A program made the position numbers and the translations under genes. The notes below the pieces were generated by a model. The model did no database searches, was not told where the DNA came from, and saw nothing but the letters and a program-made list of their open reading frames with translations. A DNA stretch of 64,000 bases from Chlorobium sp. N1 (GTDB taxonomy: Bacteria; Bacteroidota; Chlorobiia; Chlorobiales; Chlorobiaceae), in assembly GCF_004332115.1 (NCBI RefSeq), contig NZ_SJPA01000003.1, positions 1-64,000 of the forward strand, written 5' to 3'. How positions within the stretch are numbered: position 1 is the first letter of the stretch; each line of letters begins with the position of its first letter. Below are positions 44,685-53,824 of the stretch, piece by piece.

Positions 44685-44918
44685 ATGCGGAAAGCTAACA
44701 AACCGACCGGCAATAGCAATGCCAAACGCCCGATGAAGGCGGGCTGCCTGAACGTCCTCCTGATCCTGGCCGGAGCGGACCTGATACTCCTGCTCGCTCC
44801 CCAGATCGGCATTCTCAACGCCATCTACTACATTCCCGGCGTCTACACCTGGCCGGCGCTCCTGCTCGGCATCGCCCTGCTGCTCCTCGGCTTCCGCCAC
44901 CTCTACCGGCCGCGATGA
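44685..44918 (+). CDS. Small two-helix membrane protein, unknown
   Basis: A 77-residue protein with a basic N-terminus (about 20 residues) and two hydrophobic segments (LNVLLILAGADLILLLAPQI and TWPALLLGIALLLLGFRHL). An upstream TTG at 44670 is a possible start. Topology suggests both ends inside. No family recognised. Only 27 bases separate its start from that of tsaD on the other strand. Confidence 0.65.
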   Translation: MRKANKPTGNSNAKRPMKAGCLNVLLILAGADLILLLAPQIGILNAIYYIPGVYTWPALLLGIALLLLGFRHLYRPR

Positions 44919-44993
44919 CTGCCCGCCGACGAAAAATGTTACCTTTCTTCCATACGGAACGTTTTCCCCTACAGACCCTAAACCCAGAATGCC

Positions 44994-45296
44994 ATGGAAC
45001 AGCAAGCGAGCGCAAAGAAAATCCTTGATCCGATCGAACGGGCCAAACTCGGCGTGAAGGTGTTCAATATGCCGTACAGCGAGGCCGAGCGTGTGATCGA
45101 CGAGTATGTCGCCAAAGGCGATTACGACAAGGCGAGTGTTGACTTCTTCAAGGACCAGGTCGCAACCCAGAGCCACATCGTCGAGAAAGGTTCCGAACTG
45201 CTTGCTACCGGCAGCGAAATCCTCCGGGTCGTGGCCGGCGCGGTGGTCAAGAACTGGCCGAAGCCCCAGGCCGGGGATGGCGGCCCGAAAGCCTGA
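44994..45296 (+). CDS. Conserved-looking small helical protein, unknown
   Basis: A 100-residue soluble protein, mainly helical, with KILDPIERAKLGVKVFNM, YSEAERVIDEYVAKGDYDKASVDFFKDQV and a Gly/Pro-rich end. No cysteines and no membrane segment. Composition and codon use look like a real gene, and a good terminator follows. I do not recognise the family; possibly restricted to green sulfur bacteria. It lies directly upstream of the half-length clpB gene but is separated by the terminator. Confidence 0.72.
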   Translation: MEQQASAKKILDPIERAKLGVKVFNMPYSEAERVIDEYVAKGDYDKASVDFFKDQVATQSHIVEKGSELLATGSEILRVVAGAVVKNWPKPQAGDGGPKA

Positions 45297-45316
45297 GCCT
45301 CCGCTGATGCCGTTCC

Positions 45317-45355
45317 AGCCGCTGGGCCCTTCCGGGGTTCCGCGGCTTTTTTTTT
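45317..45355 (+). terminator. Intrinsic terminator
   Basis: Stem AGCCGC/GCGGCT (45317-45322 with 45342-45347) with further inner pairing and a run of nine T. Ends the transcript of the gene at 44994. Confidence 0.85.
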
Positions 45356-45400
45356 GCCCGGTCGGCGGGGATGGGTTGCAGTGATAACTTTTTTTGCTTG

Positions 45401-45406
45401 TACATT
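45401..45406 (+). promoter_or_regulatory. Putative -10 element of the clpB-like gene
   Basis: TACATTGTTA, about 45 bases before the ATG, again the TACATT element. A TTG lies 22 bases upstream of it. No heat-shock (sigma-32-like or CIRCE) element is apparent. Confidence 0.35.
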
Positions 45407-45451
45407 GTTATACAAGGGTGAAGCTTACCGAACAACAAACCCGAACGAGCC

Positions 45452-46780
45452 ATGCAGTTTGATCCGAACCGTTTCACCATCAAGGCCCAGGAGGCCCTTC
45501 AGGCGGCAGCCGCGTCGGCTTCCAGCCGCCAGCACCAGCAGGTAGAGCCGGAACACCTGCTCCTTGCCATGCTTGAGGATCGGCAGGGCATCGCCTCGCA
45601 GATATCGCAGAAGCTCGAGGTCCCGGTCGACAATCTTTCCGCGGCGCTCGACCGGGAGCTCGAACGCGCCCCCAAGGTCACCGGCGCGTCGGCATCCGGG
45701 CAGTACATGTCGCAGAATCTCGGCAAGGTTTTCGACGCCGCCCTGAAAGAGGCCGAGAAGCTGAAGGACGAGTACATCAGCTCAGAGCACCTCTTCATCG
45801 CCATGAGCCAGACCGGCGGAACGGTCTCCCGCCTCCTCGGGGATGCCGGCGTGACGCCTGAGGCCATCCTCAAGGTGCTGGCCTCCATCCGCGGCAGCCA
45901 GCGCGTCACGAGCCAGAGTGCCGAGGAGACCTACAATTCGCTGAAGAAGTATTCGAGAAACCTCAACGACCAGGCGCGCAAAGGCAAGCTCGATCCGGTC
46001 ATCGGCCGCGACGACGAGATCCGCAGGGTGCTGCAGATCCTCAGCCGCCGCACCAAGAACAACCCCGTGCTCATCGGCGAACCGGGCGTGGGCAAGACGG
46101 CCATCGTCGAGGGTATCGCCCAGCGCATCGTGGCCGGCGACGTGCCCGAGAACCTCAAGAGCAAGCAGATCGCCGCGCTCGACATCGCCCAGCTGGTCGC
46201 CGGCGCGAAGTTCCGCGGCGAGTTCGAGGACCGCCTGAAGGCGGTTGTGCGCGAGGTGCAGTCCTCCGACGGGGAGGTCATCCTCTTCATCGACGAGATC
46301 CACCTGCTCGTCGGCGCCGGATCGGCCGAGGGGTCGATGGACGCGGCCAATATCCTCAAGCCGGCCCTGGCGCGCGGCGAGCTCCGCTGCATCGGCGCCA
46401 CGACGCTCGACGAGTACCGCAAGCACATCGAGAAGGATGCCGCCCTCGAACGGCGGTTCCAGACGGTGGTCGTCGACCAGCCGAGCGTCGAGGATACGGT
46501 CTCGATCCTGCGCGGGTTGAAGGAGAAGTACGAGATCCATCACGGCGTGCGCATCAAGGACGCCGCCATCGTTGCGGCTGCCGAGCTCTCGAACCGCTAC
46601 ATCTCAGACCGCTTTCTTCCCGACAAGGCCATCGACCTCATCGACGAGGCCTCCTCGCGGCTCCGGCTCGAGATCGACAGCAGTCCGGAGGAGCTCGACC
46701 GGCTCAACCGGGAGGTCAGCCGGCTCGAAATCGAGCGGGAGGCTCTCAAGCGTGAGCTCGAGGCGGGCGGCGGCCGTTAA
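45452..46780 (+). CDS. clpB: Half-length ClpB: N domain plus first AAA+ domain only
   Basis: A 442-residue protein. It contains the Clp N-terminal repeat domain (about 5-145) and a complete first ATPase: Walker A GEPGVGKT (209-216), Walker [10 protein letters not shown] (276-284), pore-region [11 protein letters not shown] (251-261) and arginine fingers ALERRF (331-336). It stops at 442 just inside the middle coiled coil ([17 protein letters not shown]). The usual ClpB has about 860 residues with a second ATPase, absent here. The reading frame is clean, and the 92 bases after the stop hold no remnant of the missing half, so this is not a recent frameshift. The partner half may be encoded elsewhere. 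Confidence 0.9.
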   Translation: MQFDPNRFTIKAQEALQAAAASASSRQHQQVEPEHLLLAMLEDRQGIASQISQKLEVPVDNLSAALDRELERAPKVTGASASGQYMSQNLGKVFDAALKEAEKLKDEYISSEHLFIAMSQTGGTVSRLLGDAGVTPEAILKVLASIRGSQRVTSQSAEETYNSLKKYSRNLNDQARKGKLDPVIGRDDEIRRVLQILSRRTKNNPVLIGEPGVGKTAIVEGIAQRIVAGDVPENLKSKQIAALDIAQLVAGAKFRGEFEDRLKAVVREVQSSDGEVILFIDEIHLLVGAGSAEGSMDAANILKPALARGELRCIGATTLDEYRKHIEKDAALERRFQTVVVDQPSVEDTVSILRGLKEKYEIHHGVRIKDAAIVAAAELSNRYISDRFLPDKAIDLIDEASSRLRLEIDSSPEELDRLNREVSRLEIEREALKRELEAGGGR

Positions 46781-46872
46781 TATGTTGCGGGGAAATCGTA
46801 TATTATGGGCTGTATCGTTATTGTATGTTTGATGCTGTTTGGTTTTATTGCAACACAAAAAAATCGACCGAC

Positions 46873-47571
46873 ATGATGAAAATGATGAAGGCCGCCATGC
46901 TCGCCCTGTTCCTGCTCGGAACGGTTGCCGGCGCGGCCCGTGCAGGATGGGATCCCGATGAGGCCGACAAGGGGCGCGACGCCGTCGCCTACCTGAAAAA
47001 GCACGACCCGTCGCTGGACCGCTTTTTCGCCAAGGCTTACGGCTATGTGGTTTTCCCTGACGTCTACAAGGGCGGACTCTTTCTTTTCGGCGGCGGCCAC
47101 GGCCGCGGCTATGTCTACGAGGGCGGAAGCCTGGTCGGCCGCTCGACCATCACCCAGATCAACGTCGGCCCCCAGTTCGGCGGCCAGTCGTTCACCGAGG
47201 TGATCTTCTTCAAGGACCGCAAGGCCCTCGACGACTTCAAGCAGGGCAACTTCGAGATCAGTGCGCAGATGACGGCGGTCGTGGTGACCTCCGGAATTGC
47301 GACGAATGCGGACTACTCCGACGGCGTTGCACTCTTCGTGCTTCCGAAGGCGGGCGTCATGGCCGATGCCACCGTCGGCGGCCAGAAGTTCTCCTACGAG
47401 CCGATCAGGCACTCTCCGGCCGCGGTTCCCGAACCCGCCCGCCAGGACGTCTCCCCGCTCCAGCCCTATCCCGGAGCATCGACGACCTCCGAGGCCAAGC
47501 CCTACGAGGAACCCCGACCCTACAACGACACGCCCTTCGAGCGGGCCGACCAGGGGGCGATCCAGTATTAA
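46873..47571 (+). CDS. Secreted SYLF (Ysc84-type) domain protein
   Basis: A 232-residue protein with a cleavable signal peptide (about 1-23, ending AGAARA) and a SYLF/Ysc84 lipid-binding domain: FFAKAYGYVVFPDVYKGGLF, GGGHGRGYVYEGGSLVGRSTITQ, VGPQFGGQSFTEVIFFKD and DGVALFVLPKAGVMADATVGGQ. The last 45 residues are Pro/Glu-rich and probably disordered. Bacterial members are periplasmic and of unknown role. Start at 46873 chosen for the signal peptide. Confidence 0.86.
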   Translation: MMKMMKAAMLALFLLGTVAGAARAGWDPDEADKGRDAVAYLKKHDPSLDRFFAKAYGYVVFPDVYKGGLFLFGGGHGRGYVYEGGSLVGRSTITQINVGPQFGGQSFTEVIFFKDRKALDDFKQGNFEISAQMTAVVVTSGIATNADYSDGVALFVLPKAGVMADATVGGQKFSYEPIRHSPAAVPEPARQDVSPLQPYPGASTTSEAKPYEEPRPYNDTPFERADQGAIQY

Positions 47572-47610
47572 CAATAGCGGGCATCAGAAGTCCCGAACGA
47601 TCAGCGTACC

Positions 47611-49038
47611 ATGAAGTATGAATTAGTCGTGGGCCTCGAGGTCCACTGTCAGCTCAATACGGCAAGCAAGGCCTTCTGCGGTTGTTCCGCACAGTTCGGC
47701 AAGCCGGCCAACAGCAACGTCTGCCCGGTGTGCCTCGCCCTTCCCGGCGCCCTGCCGGTGCTCAACCGCCGGGTGGTGGACGATGCCGTCAAGCTCGGCC
47801 TTGCGACCGGCTGCTCGATCGCTCCCCATTCGGTGATGGCCCGCAAGAACTACTTCTACCCCGACCTTCCGAAGGGGTACCAGATCTCGCAGTTCGAGGA
47901 GCCCATCTGCACCGAGGGGCATCTCACGGTCGACGCCGGAGAGGGCGAGAAGCTCATCCGCCTGATCAGGATCCACATCGAGGAGGATGCCGGCAAGTCG
48001 ATCCACGACATCGGGGACGACACCTACATCGACGTCAACCGTTGCGGCGTGCCGCTGCTTGAGATTGTCAGCTACCCCGACATCCGCACTCCGAAGGAGG
48101 CCTCCACCTACCTGCAGAAGCTGCGCCAGATCGTCAAGTATCTCGGCATCTCCGACGGCAACATGGAGGAGGGGAGCCTGCGCTGCGACGCCAACGTCTC
48201 CCTCCGCCCCGTGGGGGACGACGAGTACGGCACCCGTACCGAGATCAAGAACATGAACTCCTTCAAGAACGTCGAGAAGGCGATCGAGTATGAGGCCGAG
48301 CGCCACCGCCGGATCCTCGAATCGGGCGGCACGATCGTGCAGGAGACCAGGCTCTGGGACGCCGACAAGGGTGAGACCCGCTCGATGCGCGGCAAGGAGT
48401 TCGCCCACGACTATCGCTATTTCCCCGACCCGGACCTGGTTCCGGTGCTCGTCGATGATGAGATGCTCCTGCGCATCCGCCTCGAGCTTCCCGAGCTCCC
48501 CGAGAACCGTGCGGCCCGATTCGTCGAGGAGTACGGCATTCCCGCATACGACGCCGCCGTACTCACCGTCGAACGTGAGACGGCCGACTATTTCGAGGGG
48601 GTCGTGGCGGCCGCGGCGGATGCGAAAGCCGCCTCGAACTGGGTGATGGGCGAGGTGATGCGGACCCTGAAGGAGAAGTTCCTCGACATCGCCGATTTCC
48701 CGGTCTCCCCTGAGCGCCTCGGTGGCCTCATCAGGATGATCGGCACCGGCGCCATCAGCAACACCATCGCCAAGCAGGTTTTCGAGCTCATGCAGCAGTC
48801 GGAGGATACGGCGGAGGCGATCGTCGAGAAGGAGGGGCTTGCCCAGGTGTCGGATACCGGCGAGATCGAGCGGGCGGTCGACGAGATCCTCGCCGCCAAC
48901 CCATCCCAGCTGGAGGGTTACCGCGCGGGCAAGGTGAAGCTGTTCGGGTTTTTCGTGGGCCAGTGCATGGCCCGCATGAAGGGAAAGGCGAACCCGAAAG
49001 TGGTCAACGAGGTCCTGCAGAAGAAGCTGCAGGGCTGA
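47611..49038 (+). CDS. gatB: Asp/Glu-tRNA amidotransferase subunit B
   Basis: A 475-residue Gat[54 protein letters not shown], the zinc-linked region, [10 protein letters not shown] and [19 protein letters not shown], plus the C-terminal tRNA-binding YqeY-like tail. With GatA and GatC it converts Glu-tRNA(Gln) or Asp-tRNA(Asn). gatA and gatC are not in this window. Confidence 0.96.
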   Translation: MKYELVVGLEVHCQLNTASKAFCGCSAQFGKPANSNVCPVCLALPGALPVLNRRVVDDAVKLGLATGCSIAPHSVMARKNYFYPDLPKGYQISQFEEPICTEGHLTVDAGEGEKLIRLIRIHIEEDAGKSIHDIGDDTYIDVNRCGVPLLEIVSYPDIRTPKEASTYLQKLRQIVKYLGISDGNMEEGSLRCDANVSLRPVGDDEYGTRTEIKNMNSFKNVEKAIEYEAERHRRILESGGTIVQETRLWDADKGETRSMRGKEFAHDYRYFPDPDLVPVLVDDEMLLRIRLELPELPENRAARFVEEYGIPAYDAAVLTVERETADYFEGVVAAAADAKAASNWVMGEVMRTLKEKFLDIADFPVSPERLGGLIRMIGTGAISNTIAKQVFELMQQSEDTAEAIVEKEGLAQVSDTGEIERAVDEILAANPSQLEGYRAGKVKLFGFFVGQCMARMKGKANPKVVNEVLQKKLQG

Positions 49039-49044
49039 GCGGAT

Positions 49045-49305
49045 TCAGGGCTCGAGGTCGAACAGCCCTTTCGGGTGTGCGGATTCTTCCCGTACCTCCG
49101 GGGCCGTTTCCGGGTTGATCAACTCGATTCTGGTCTTCGCTGCCTGGAGCCGTTTGCGGCACTGTTCGGCAATGGCGATCCCCTCCTCGTAGAGCGCGAT
49201 CGAGCCTTCCAGGCCGGTATCGGGCTTTTCCATGGTGCGGGTGATCTCTTCGAGGCGGCTGATGAGCGCTTCGATCGTGGGTTTTCGGGCTGCGGTATCG
49301 GCCAT
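49045..49305 (-). CDS. xseB: Exodeoxyribonuclease VII small subunit
   Basis: An 86-residue helical protein with the XseB core [43 protein letters not shown]. It binds XseA, which is not encoded here. Convergent with gatB (6-base gap) and divergent from obgE. Confidence 0.9.
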   Translation of the reverse strand: MADTAARKPTIEALISRLEEITRTMEKPDTGLEGSIALYEEGIAIAEQCRKRLQAAKTRIELINPETAPEVREESAHPKGLFDLEP

Positions 49306-49388
49306 GGCGAGGCGGCGGTTCGGGTGTTGAAGGATTCCATTCCATAATAGGCAAAGAGCAAGAGTATTTCAAAAAGGCAGGTGTAAGA

Positions 49389-50420
49389 GTGAAGTTTGTC
49401 GACAGCGCATCCATATTCGTTCAGGCCGGCGAAGGAGGCAGGGGCTGCGTAAGCTTCCGCCGCGAGAAGTTCGTGCCGAAGGGCGGTCCCGACGGCGGCG
49501 ACGGAGGAGACGGCGGCAGCGTCTGGCTCCGTACCAACAGCCACCTGACGACCCTGCTCGATTTCAAGTACCGGAAGAAGTACCTCGCTCCCCGCGGGGC
49601 CCACGGCCAGGGCGCGCGCAAGTCGGGCCGGAAGGGTGCCGACATCTACATCGACGTGCCGTGCGGCACGCTGGTGCGCAACGCGGAGACCGGCGCGGTA
49701 CTTGCCGACCTGACCGGGGATGGCGACGAGGTGCTGATCGCGCGCGGCGGCCACGGCGGTCGCGGAAACCAGCATTTCGCAACGTCGACCAATCAGGCGC
49801 CCCGCCGTTCCGAGCCGGGCTGGAAAGGGGAGGAGCTGCAGCTCGACATGGAGCTGAAGCTGATGGCCGACGTCGGCCTGGTCGGCTTTCCCAATGCGGG
49901 CAAGTCCACCCTGATCTCGGTGCTCAGCGCCGCACGCCCGAAAATCGCCGACTACCCGTTCACGACCCTCGTGCCGAACCTCGGCATCGTCCGTTACGAG
50001 GAGTACAAGTCGTTCGTCATGGCCGACATTCCCGGCATCATCGAAGGGGCGGCCGAGGGGCGTGGGCTCGGCATCCAGTTCCTGCGCCATATCGAGCGCA
50101 CCAAGATCCTTGCCGTCCTGGTATCGGCCGACAGCCAGGATGTCGAGACCGAGTACCGGACGCTGGTCGGGGAGCTTCGGAAGTTCGGCCGTGGCCTTCT
50201 GGAGAAGCCGAGGGTGCTCGTCGTCACGAAAATGGATGTCGCCCCCGAGGACTTCTGTCTGCCCTCGCCGGACGACGGGGTGAAGGTGCTTGCGATTTCG
50301 AGTGTTGCCGGAAAGGGGCTCAAAAAGCTCAAGGACGAGCTCTGGCGCGAAATCTCCACGCGCGAGCGGCCGGCCGGGACGGAGGCGGACGAGCTGGAAG
50401 GAGATGCGGAGCGGGTATGA
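49389..50420 (+). CDS. obgE: GTPase Obg
   Basis: A 343-residue GTPase from GTG. The N-terminal Obg domain is glycine-rich ([32 protein letters not shown]). The G domain has G1 [12 protein letters not shown]2 TTLVPNLG, G3 [17 protein letters not shown]4 TKMD and G5 SSVAGKG. It binds ribosomes and links growth to stress. The TGA overlaps the next start (ATGA). Confidence 0.95.
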   Translation: MKFVDSASIFVQAGEGGRGCVSFRREKFVPKGGPDGGDGGDGGSVWLRTNSHLTTLLDFKYRKKYLAPRGAHGQGARKSGRKGADIYIDVPCGTLVRNAETGAVLADLTGDGDEVLIARGGHGGRGNQHFATSTNQAPRRSEPGWKGEELQLDMELKLMADVGLVGFPNAGKSTLISVLSAARPKIADYPFTTLVPNLGIVRYEEYKSFVMADIPGIIEGAAEGRGLGIQFLRHIERTKILAVLVSADSQDVETEYRTLVGELRKFGRGLLEKPRVLVVTKMDVAPEDFCLPSPDDGVKVLAISSVAGKGLKKLKDELWREISTRERPAGTEADELEGDAERV

Positions 50421-50905
50421 CGCAGGAGGGAGTTTCGGTCCGCAACGCCCGCCTCGGCGACGCGGCGGCGATTGCAGCGCTGACGAAGGAGTACGCAGGC
50501 GAAGGGATCATGCTGGAGCGGCCGGTGGACAACATCATCGAGAATATCCGCAACTTCTTTGTTGCCGAGCATGCCGGCAGGGTCATCGGGTGCTGCGCCG
50601 TCGCCTTCTACACGCCGAAGCTGGCGGAGATCCGCTCGCTTGCCGTCGAGGGCGGCTGGAAGCTCCGGGGCACCGGACGGCAGCTGGTCGAGAAGGCCGA
50701 GTCGATCCTCAGGGACGAAGGGGTGGCGGAGGTGTTCGTCCTGACCCTCAGCCGGGAATTTTTCCTCCGCCTCGGTTACGGCGAAGTCGAAAAAGAGTAT
50801 TTTCCGCAGAAGATATGGCGCGACTGCACCCGCTGCCCGAAGCTGATGGCATGCGACGAAATCGCCATGAAGAAGACGCTGGTTCCCACTAACATCCAAA
50901 CCTGA
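50417..50905 (+). CDS. argA: GNAT N-acetyltransferase, N-acetylglutamate synthase-like
   Basis: A 162-residue GNAT protein: [53 protein letters not shown] (acetyl-CoA-binding R/Q-x-x-G-x-G/A), [20 protein letters not shown] and the Cys-rich end [17 protein letters not shown]. The last motif is what I associate with short N-acetylglutamate synthases that start arginine synthesis without a kinase-like domain. Coupled to obgE by a 4-base overlap. Confidence 0.78.
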   Translation: MTQEGVSVRNARLGDAAAIAALTKEYAGEGIMLERPVDNIIENIRNFFVAEHAGRVIGCCAVAFYTPKLAEIRSLAVEGGWKLRGTGRQLVEKAESILRDEGVAEVFVLTLSREFFLRLGYGEVEKEYFPQKIWRDCTRCPKLMACDEIAMKKTLVPTNIQT

Positions 50906-50913
50906 GGCCTGCC

Positions 50914-51180
50914 GTGATTGTCCATGAAGTCATAGTGAAGAACAGGGCCGGGCTGCATACCCGTCCCGCCGCCGCGGTCGTGAAGCTGGCATCCCGGTTC
51001 AAGGCCGACTTTTTCATCGAGATGCAGGGTGTCGAGATCAACGCCAAGTCGATTATCGGTGTTATGAGCCTTGCCGCCCCGAAGGGGACCAAGCTCACGC
51101 TGAAGCTTGCCGGCGAAGACGCCGACGAGGCCGCCCGCCAGCTTGTCGAGTTTTTTGAACAGGGGTTCGGAGAGCAGTAG
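50914..51180 (+). CDS. ptsH: HPr phosphocarrier protein
   Basis: An 88-residue HPr-like protein from GTG, with His15 in NRAGLHTRPAA (phosphorylated by enzyme I in PTS systems) and Ser46 in NAKSIIGVMSLA, the site of HPr kinase. No PTS enzyme is encoded in the window. In bacteria lacking sugar PTS, HPr often acts in regulation. It lies 8 bases after the acetyltransferase gene. Confidence 0.9.
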   Translation: MIVHEVIVKNRAGLHTRPAAAVVKLASRFKADFFIEMQGVEINAKSIIGVMSLAAPKGTKLTLKLAGEDADEAARQLVEFFEQGFGEQ

Positions 51181-51204
51181 CCCCTCAAGCGCCGGGGAGG
51201 TTCA

Positions 51205-52326
51205 TTGAAGAAACTGCAGATTGCCCTCATCAGTCCGTTTCCTCCGATGCCGGGGGGGATATCCCGCTTCAGCAGCGAACTTTCCCGGGCGTTCAGGGCC
51301 ACGGGCCACGGTCTTCATCCGGTCGGCTTCCGTGCACTCTACCCCGGATTTCTCCTCCGCATCCTCGGCGTCCCGCCCTCCCGTCCCGAACCCGCTGCCG
51401 GCGGTACCCTCGTCCTCTTTGATCCGCTGAGCTGGATCCGCACCGCCCTCGAGCTTCGCCGCCGCCGTCCCGATGTCATCCTCATCGCCTATTGGGCGGG
51501 TTTCCTCGCACCGCTCTGCTTCGTCATCCGACGGCTCAGCGGAATCAGGACGGTCGCCCTGCTCCACAACCTTACCTCGCACGAGTCCTTTTTCTTCGAG
51601 CCGCTGATGCGCCGCCTTCTTTTCCTCTCGGTCGACGGGGTCGTCACCCTCTCGGAGACGGTCGCGCGCCAGGCGGCCGAAAGCCTTCCGCGGACACCCC
51701 GCCTGGAACTGCAGCATCCCGACTACGCGTTTTCCTGCGAACCGCCCCCGAAGGAGGAGGCCCGCCGCCAGCTCAAGCTTCCCCTGGACGGGACGCTGCT
51801 GCTCTTTTTCGGCTACGTCCGCCGCTACAAGGGGCTCGACCTCCTGATCGAGGCCCTTGCGCTCCTTCCTTCCGGCAGCGATGTGCGCCTCGTCGTCGCC
51901 GGCGAGTTCTACGAGCCGCTCGAGCGCTACCGCAAGCTGATCTCCTCTCTCGGCCTTGAGGATCGTGTCGTCATCCATCCCGGTTATGTGCCGGCCGGCC
52001 GCACCCAGCTCTATTTCGCGGCGGCAGATGCCTGCGTCCTGCCTTACCGGAGCGCGACGCAGTCGGGGGTCGCCGGCATCGCGCGCGGCAGCCGGCTTCC
52101 GATCATCGTGACGCCGGCCGGCTCGCTGGCCCAGTCGGTGCACGGTCCTTCGTCCGGAGTGATTGCCGGCGGCTGCACGGCCCCCGCGCTCGCCGGGGCG
52201 ATCGAGGCGTTCCTCGGCGCGGCCTCCCTCGGACTCGAGTACTGTGTGGACGGAGGCCTTTCATGGGAAGGCTTCGCCCGCTCCGCGGCGGATTTCCTCG
52301 CAGAGGGGACGGGAGGCCGGCCATGA
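51205..52326 (+). CDS. Family 4 glycosyltransferase
   Basis: A 373-residue GT-B fold enzyme from TTG, with GGGGAGG just upstream. N-terminal IALISPFPPMPGGISRFSSEL is the usual acceptor-domain loop; the C-domain has LLFFGYVRRYKGLDLLIEALA and DACVLPYRSATQSGVAGIARG, where the E-x7-E position is replaced by Ser/Gly-rich sequence. Sugar donor unknown. First gene of the glycan operon, 24 bases after HPr, overlapping the next gene by 4 bases. Confidence 0.86.
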   Translation: MKKLQIALISPFPPMPGGISRFSSELSRAFRATGHGLHPVGFRALYPGFLLRILGVPPSRPEPAAGGTLVLFDPLSWIRTALELRRRRPDVILIAYWAGFLAPLCFVIRRLSGIRTVALLHNLTSHESFFFEPLMRRLLFLSVDGVVTLSETVARQAAESLPRTPRLELQHPDYAFSCEPPPKEEARRQLKLPLDGTLLLFFGYVRRYKGLDLLIEALALLPSGSDVRLVVAGEFYEPLERYRKLISSLGLEDRVVIHPGYVPAGRTQLYFAAADACVLPYRSATQSGVAGIARGSRLPIIVTPAGSLAQSVHGPSSGVIAGGCTAPALAGAIEAFLGAASLGLEYCVDGGLSWEGFARSAADFLAEGTGGRP

Positions 52327-53183
52327 ACTCCCCGACCTGCATCGTGGTGGTCAACTGGAACGGAACCGAGGATACCCTCTCTTGTCTCCGTTCGCTCGAG
52401 CCGGTTCGTTCGAGGACCTGCATGGTGCTGGTGGTCGACAACGGTTCGAGCGACGGATCCGCCGGGAGGATTAGCAGCGCCTCTCCCGCAACCGAAGTGC
52501 TCGAGCTTCCCCGCAACCTCGGCTATGGGGGCGCATGCAACGCCGGCTTCCGCCGTGCCGAGGAACTCGGCGCCCGCTCGGTGATTTTTCTCAACAACGA
52601 CACGCTGGTCGAGCCGTCGTTTGCCGCTGCGCTGCTTCTCGTGCTCTCGGAGGATCCCTCGGCGGGGATCGCGGTGCCGAAGATCCTCTATCTCGACCGG
52701 CCCGGCACCATCTGGTACGCCGGCGGCGAGGTGGACCTCCTGCGGGGGCTCGTGCGCCACAGAGGCATCCGGCACAGGGACTCGGCCCGCTTCAGCCGGC
52801 CCGGCCATACCGACTATGCGACCGGCTGCTGCCTGGCCATGCGCACCAGGGACTTCAGGGCCGTCGGGGGATTCGACGAGGAGTTCGGCATGTACGCCGA
52901 AGACGTCGATCTCTCCCTCCGGGTCCGGGCGCTCGGCTTCAGCATAGACTACGAACCCTCGGCCGTCGTCCTGCACCGGGTCTCGTCTTCCTTCAGAGGA
53001 CGCTTGGCGAGGAAGGCCTGGCTGCGATCGAAGGGCACCCTGCGGCTGCTGCGCAAGCACGGCTCGTGGCCGGCGATCCTCTTTTTCATCCTCCTCGAGC
53101 CGCTGCGCCTCATGAGGGGCGCCCTCTCGACAGTCGTGCGGCTTCCTGCCGGCAGGCTCCGCGAACGGGAGGCGGCGAAGTGA
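52323..53183 (+). CDS. Family 2 glycosyltransferase (rhamnosyltransferase-like)
   Basis: A 286-residue GT-A fold enzyme: CIVVVNWNGTEDTLSCLRSL, VVDNGSSDGSAG, LPRNLGYGGACNAGFRRA, D-x-D-like FLNNDTLVEPSF, and the C-terminal FDEEFGMYAEDVDLSLRVRALG with the catalytic E-D. It resembles rhamnosyl- and galactofuranosyl-transferases. Start ATG overlaps the GT4 stop; stop overlaps the next GTG. Confidence 0.88.
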   Translation: MNSPTCIVVVNWNGTEDTLSCLRSLEPVRSRTCMVLVVDNGSSDGSAGRISSASPATEVLELPRNLGYGGACNAGFRRAEELGARSVIFLNNDTLVEPSFAAALLLVLSEDPSAGIAVPKILYLDRPGTIWYAGGEVDLLRGLVRHRGIRHRDSARFSRPGHTDYATGCCLAMRTRDFRAVGGFDEEFGMYAEDVDLSLRVRALGFSIDYEPSAVVLHRVSSSFRGRLARKAWLRSKGTLRLLRKHGSWPAILFFILLEPLRLMRGALSTVVRLPAGRLREREAAK

Positions 53184-53824
53184 TCGGAAAGAATCCGCTG
53201 CGGACCCGCATCGACGGCCGCTACCTTGCCGAAGCGGCCCACCGGGTCCGCTGGCGGAAGAGCGTGCGCTTCCTCGAGGGGTGGGACGTCCCGGCAGGGC
53301 TCCATCAGCGCGGACTGGACCTCGGAGACCGGACCCCGATGACGGGGTTTGCCGAAGAGCTCTTCGGCTTCCCGTTCGACTCGAGTGCGGTGGACCTCGA
53401 CCTGGAGGCGCTCTCCGGCCGGTACGGCGTGGTCTGCGCCTTCGAAGTGCTCGAGCATCTCTTCAACCCGCTGCACGCGCTGCTCGAAGTCCGGAAGGTG
53501 ATGGCGGGCCCCGCCGCACGCCTTTTCGTCTCGATGCCCCTCGCGAAGCCGGAGGCGCTCCGGAGCCCCGAGCACTTCCATGAGATGAGCCGGCGGGAGG
53601 CCCTCGCCCTCTTTGCTCGGGCGGGCTTCAGGGTGGAGCGCAGCGCACTCGTGCGCATACGCCGCCCGCTGTTCTACCTCACCGGCATGAAGCCGCTTTT
53701 CCGGTTCTTTTTCGAGCGGGTGCAGCTGTTTGAATTATCAACAGCCGAAGTCCAGTCAACAGCCGAAGTCCCCTCAACAGCCGAAGTACCGCCCGCAACC
53801 GAAATCGGGGAGGGCGGAGCATGA
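53180..53824 (+). CDS. Class I SAM-dependent methyltransferase with tandem-repeat tail
   Basis: A 214-residue protein from a GTG overlapping the previous stop. The core (about 45-160) has a reduced Methyltransf_11/23 pattern: LHQRGLDLGDRTPM (equivalent to the SAM-binding loop), VVCAFEVLEHLFNPLHALLEVRKVM and FVSMPLAKP. The last 30 residues are hexapeptide repeats of the form S-T-A-E-V-P/Q, encoded by an 18-bp tandem repeat. The glycine-rich motif I is weak (D-L-G-D-R), so activity is plausible but not certain. Confidence 0.78.
   Translation: MIGKNPLRTRIDGRYLAEAAHRVRWRKSVRFLEGWDVPAGLHQRGLDLGDRTPMTGFAEELFGFPFDSSAVDLDLEALSGRYGVVCAFEVLEHLFNPLHALLEVRKVMAGPAARLFVSMPLAKPEALRSPEHFHEMSRREALALFARAGFRVERSALVRIRRPLFYLTGMKPLFRFFFERVQLFELSTAEVQSTAEVPSTAEVPPATEIGEGGA
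53738..53809 (+). repeat. 18-bp tandem repeat in the methyltransferase 3' end
   Basis: Three near-identical 18-bp units (53738-53755, 53756-53773, 53774-53791), each TCAACAGCCGAAGT plus four variable bases, then a decayed fourth unit (53792-53809). The unit length is a multiple of three, so copy-number changes keep the frame. Confidence 0.92.

Noticed and set aside
45452-46872. Frameshift or insertion as the cause of the short ClpB
   Set aside because: No second-ATPase motif (in any frame) was seen in the 92 bases after the stop or in the following gene, and the stop lies in a clean frame.
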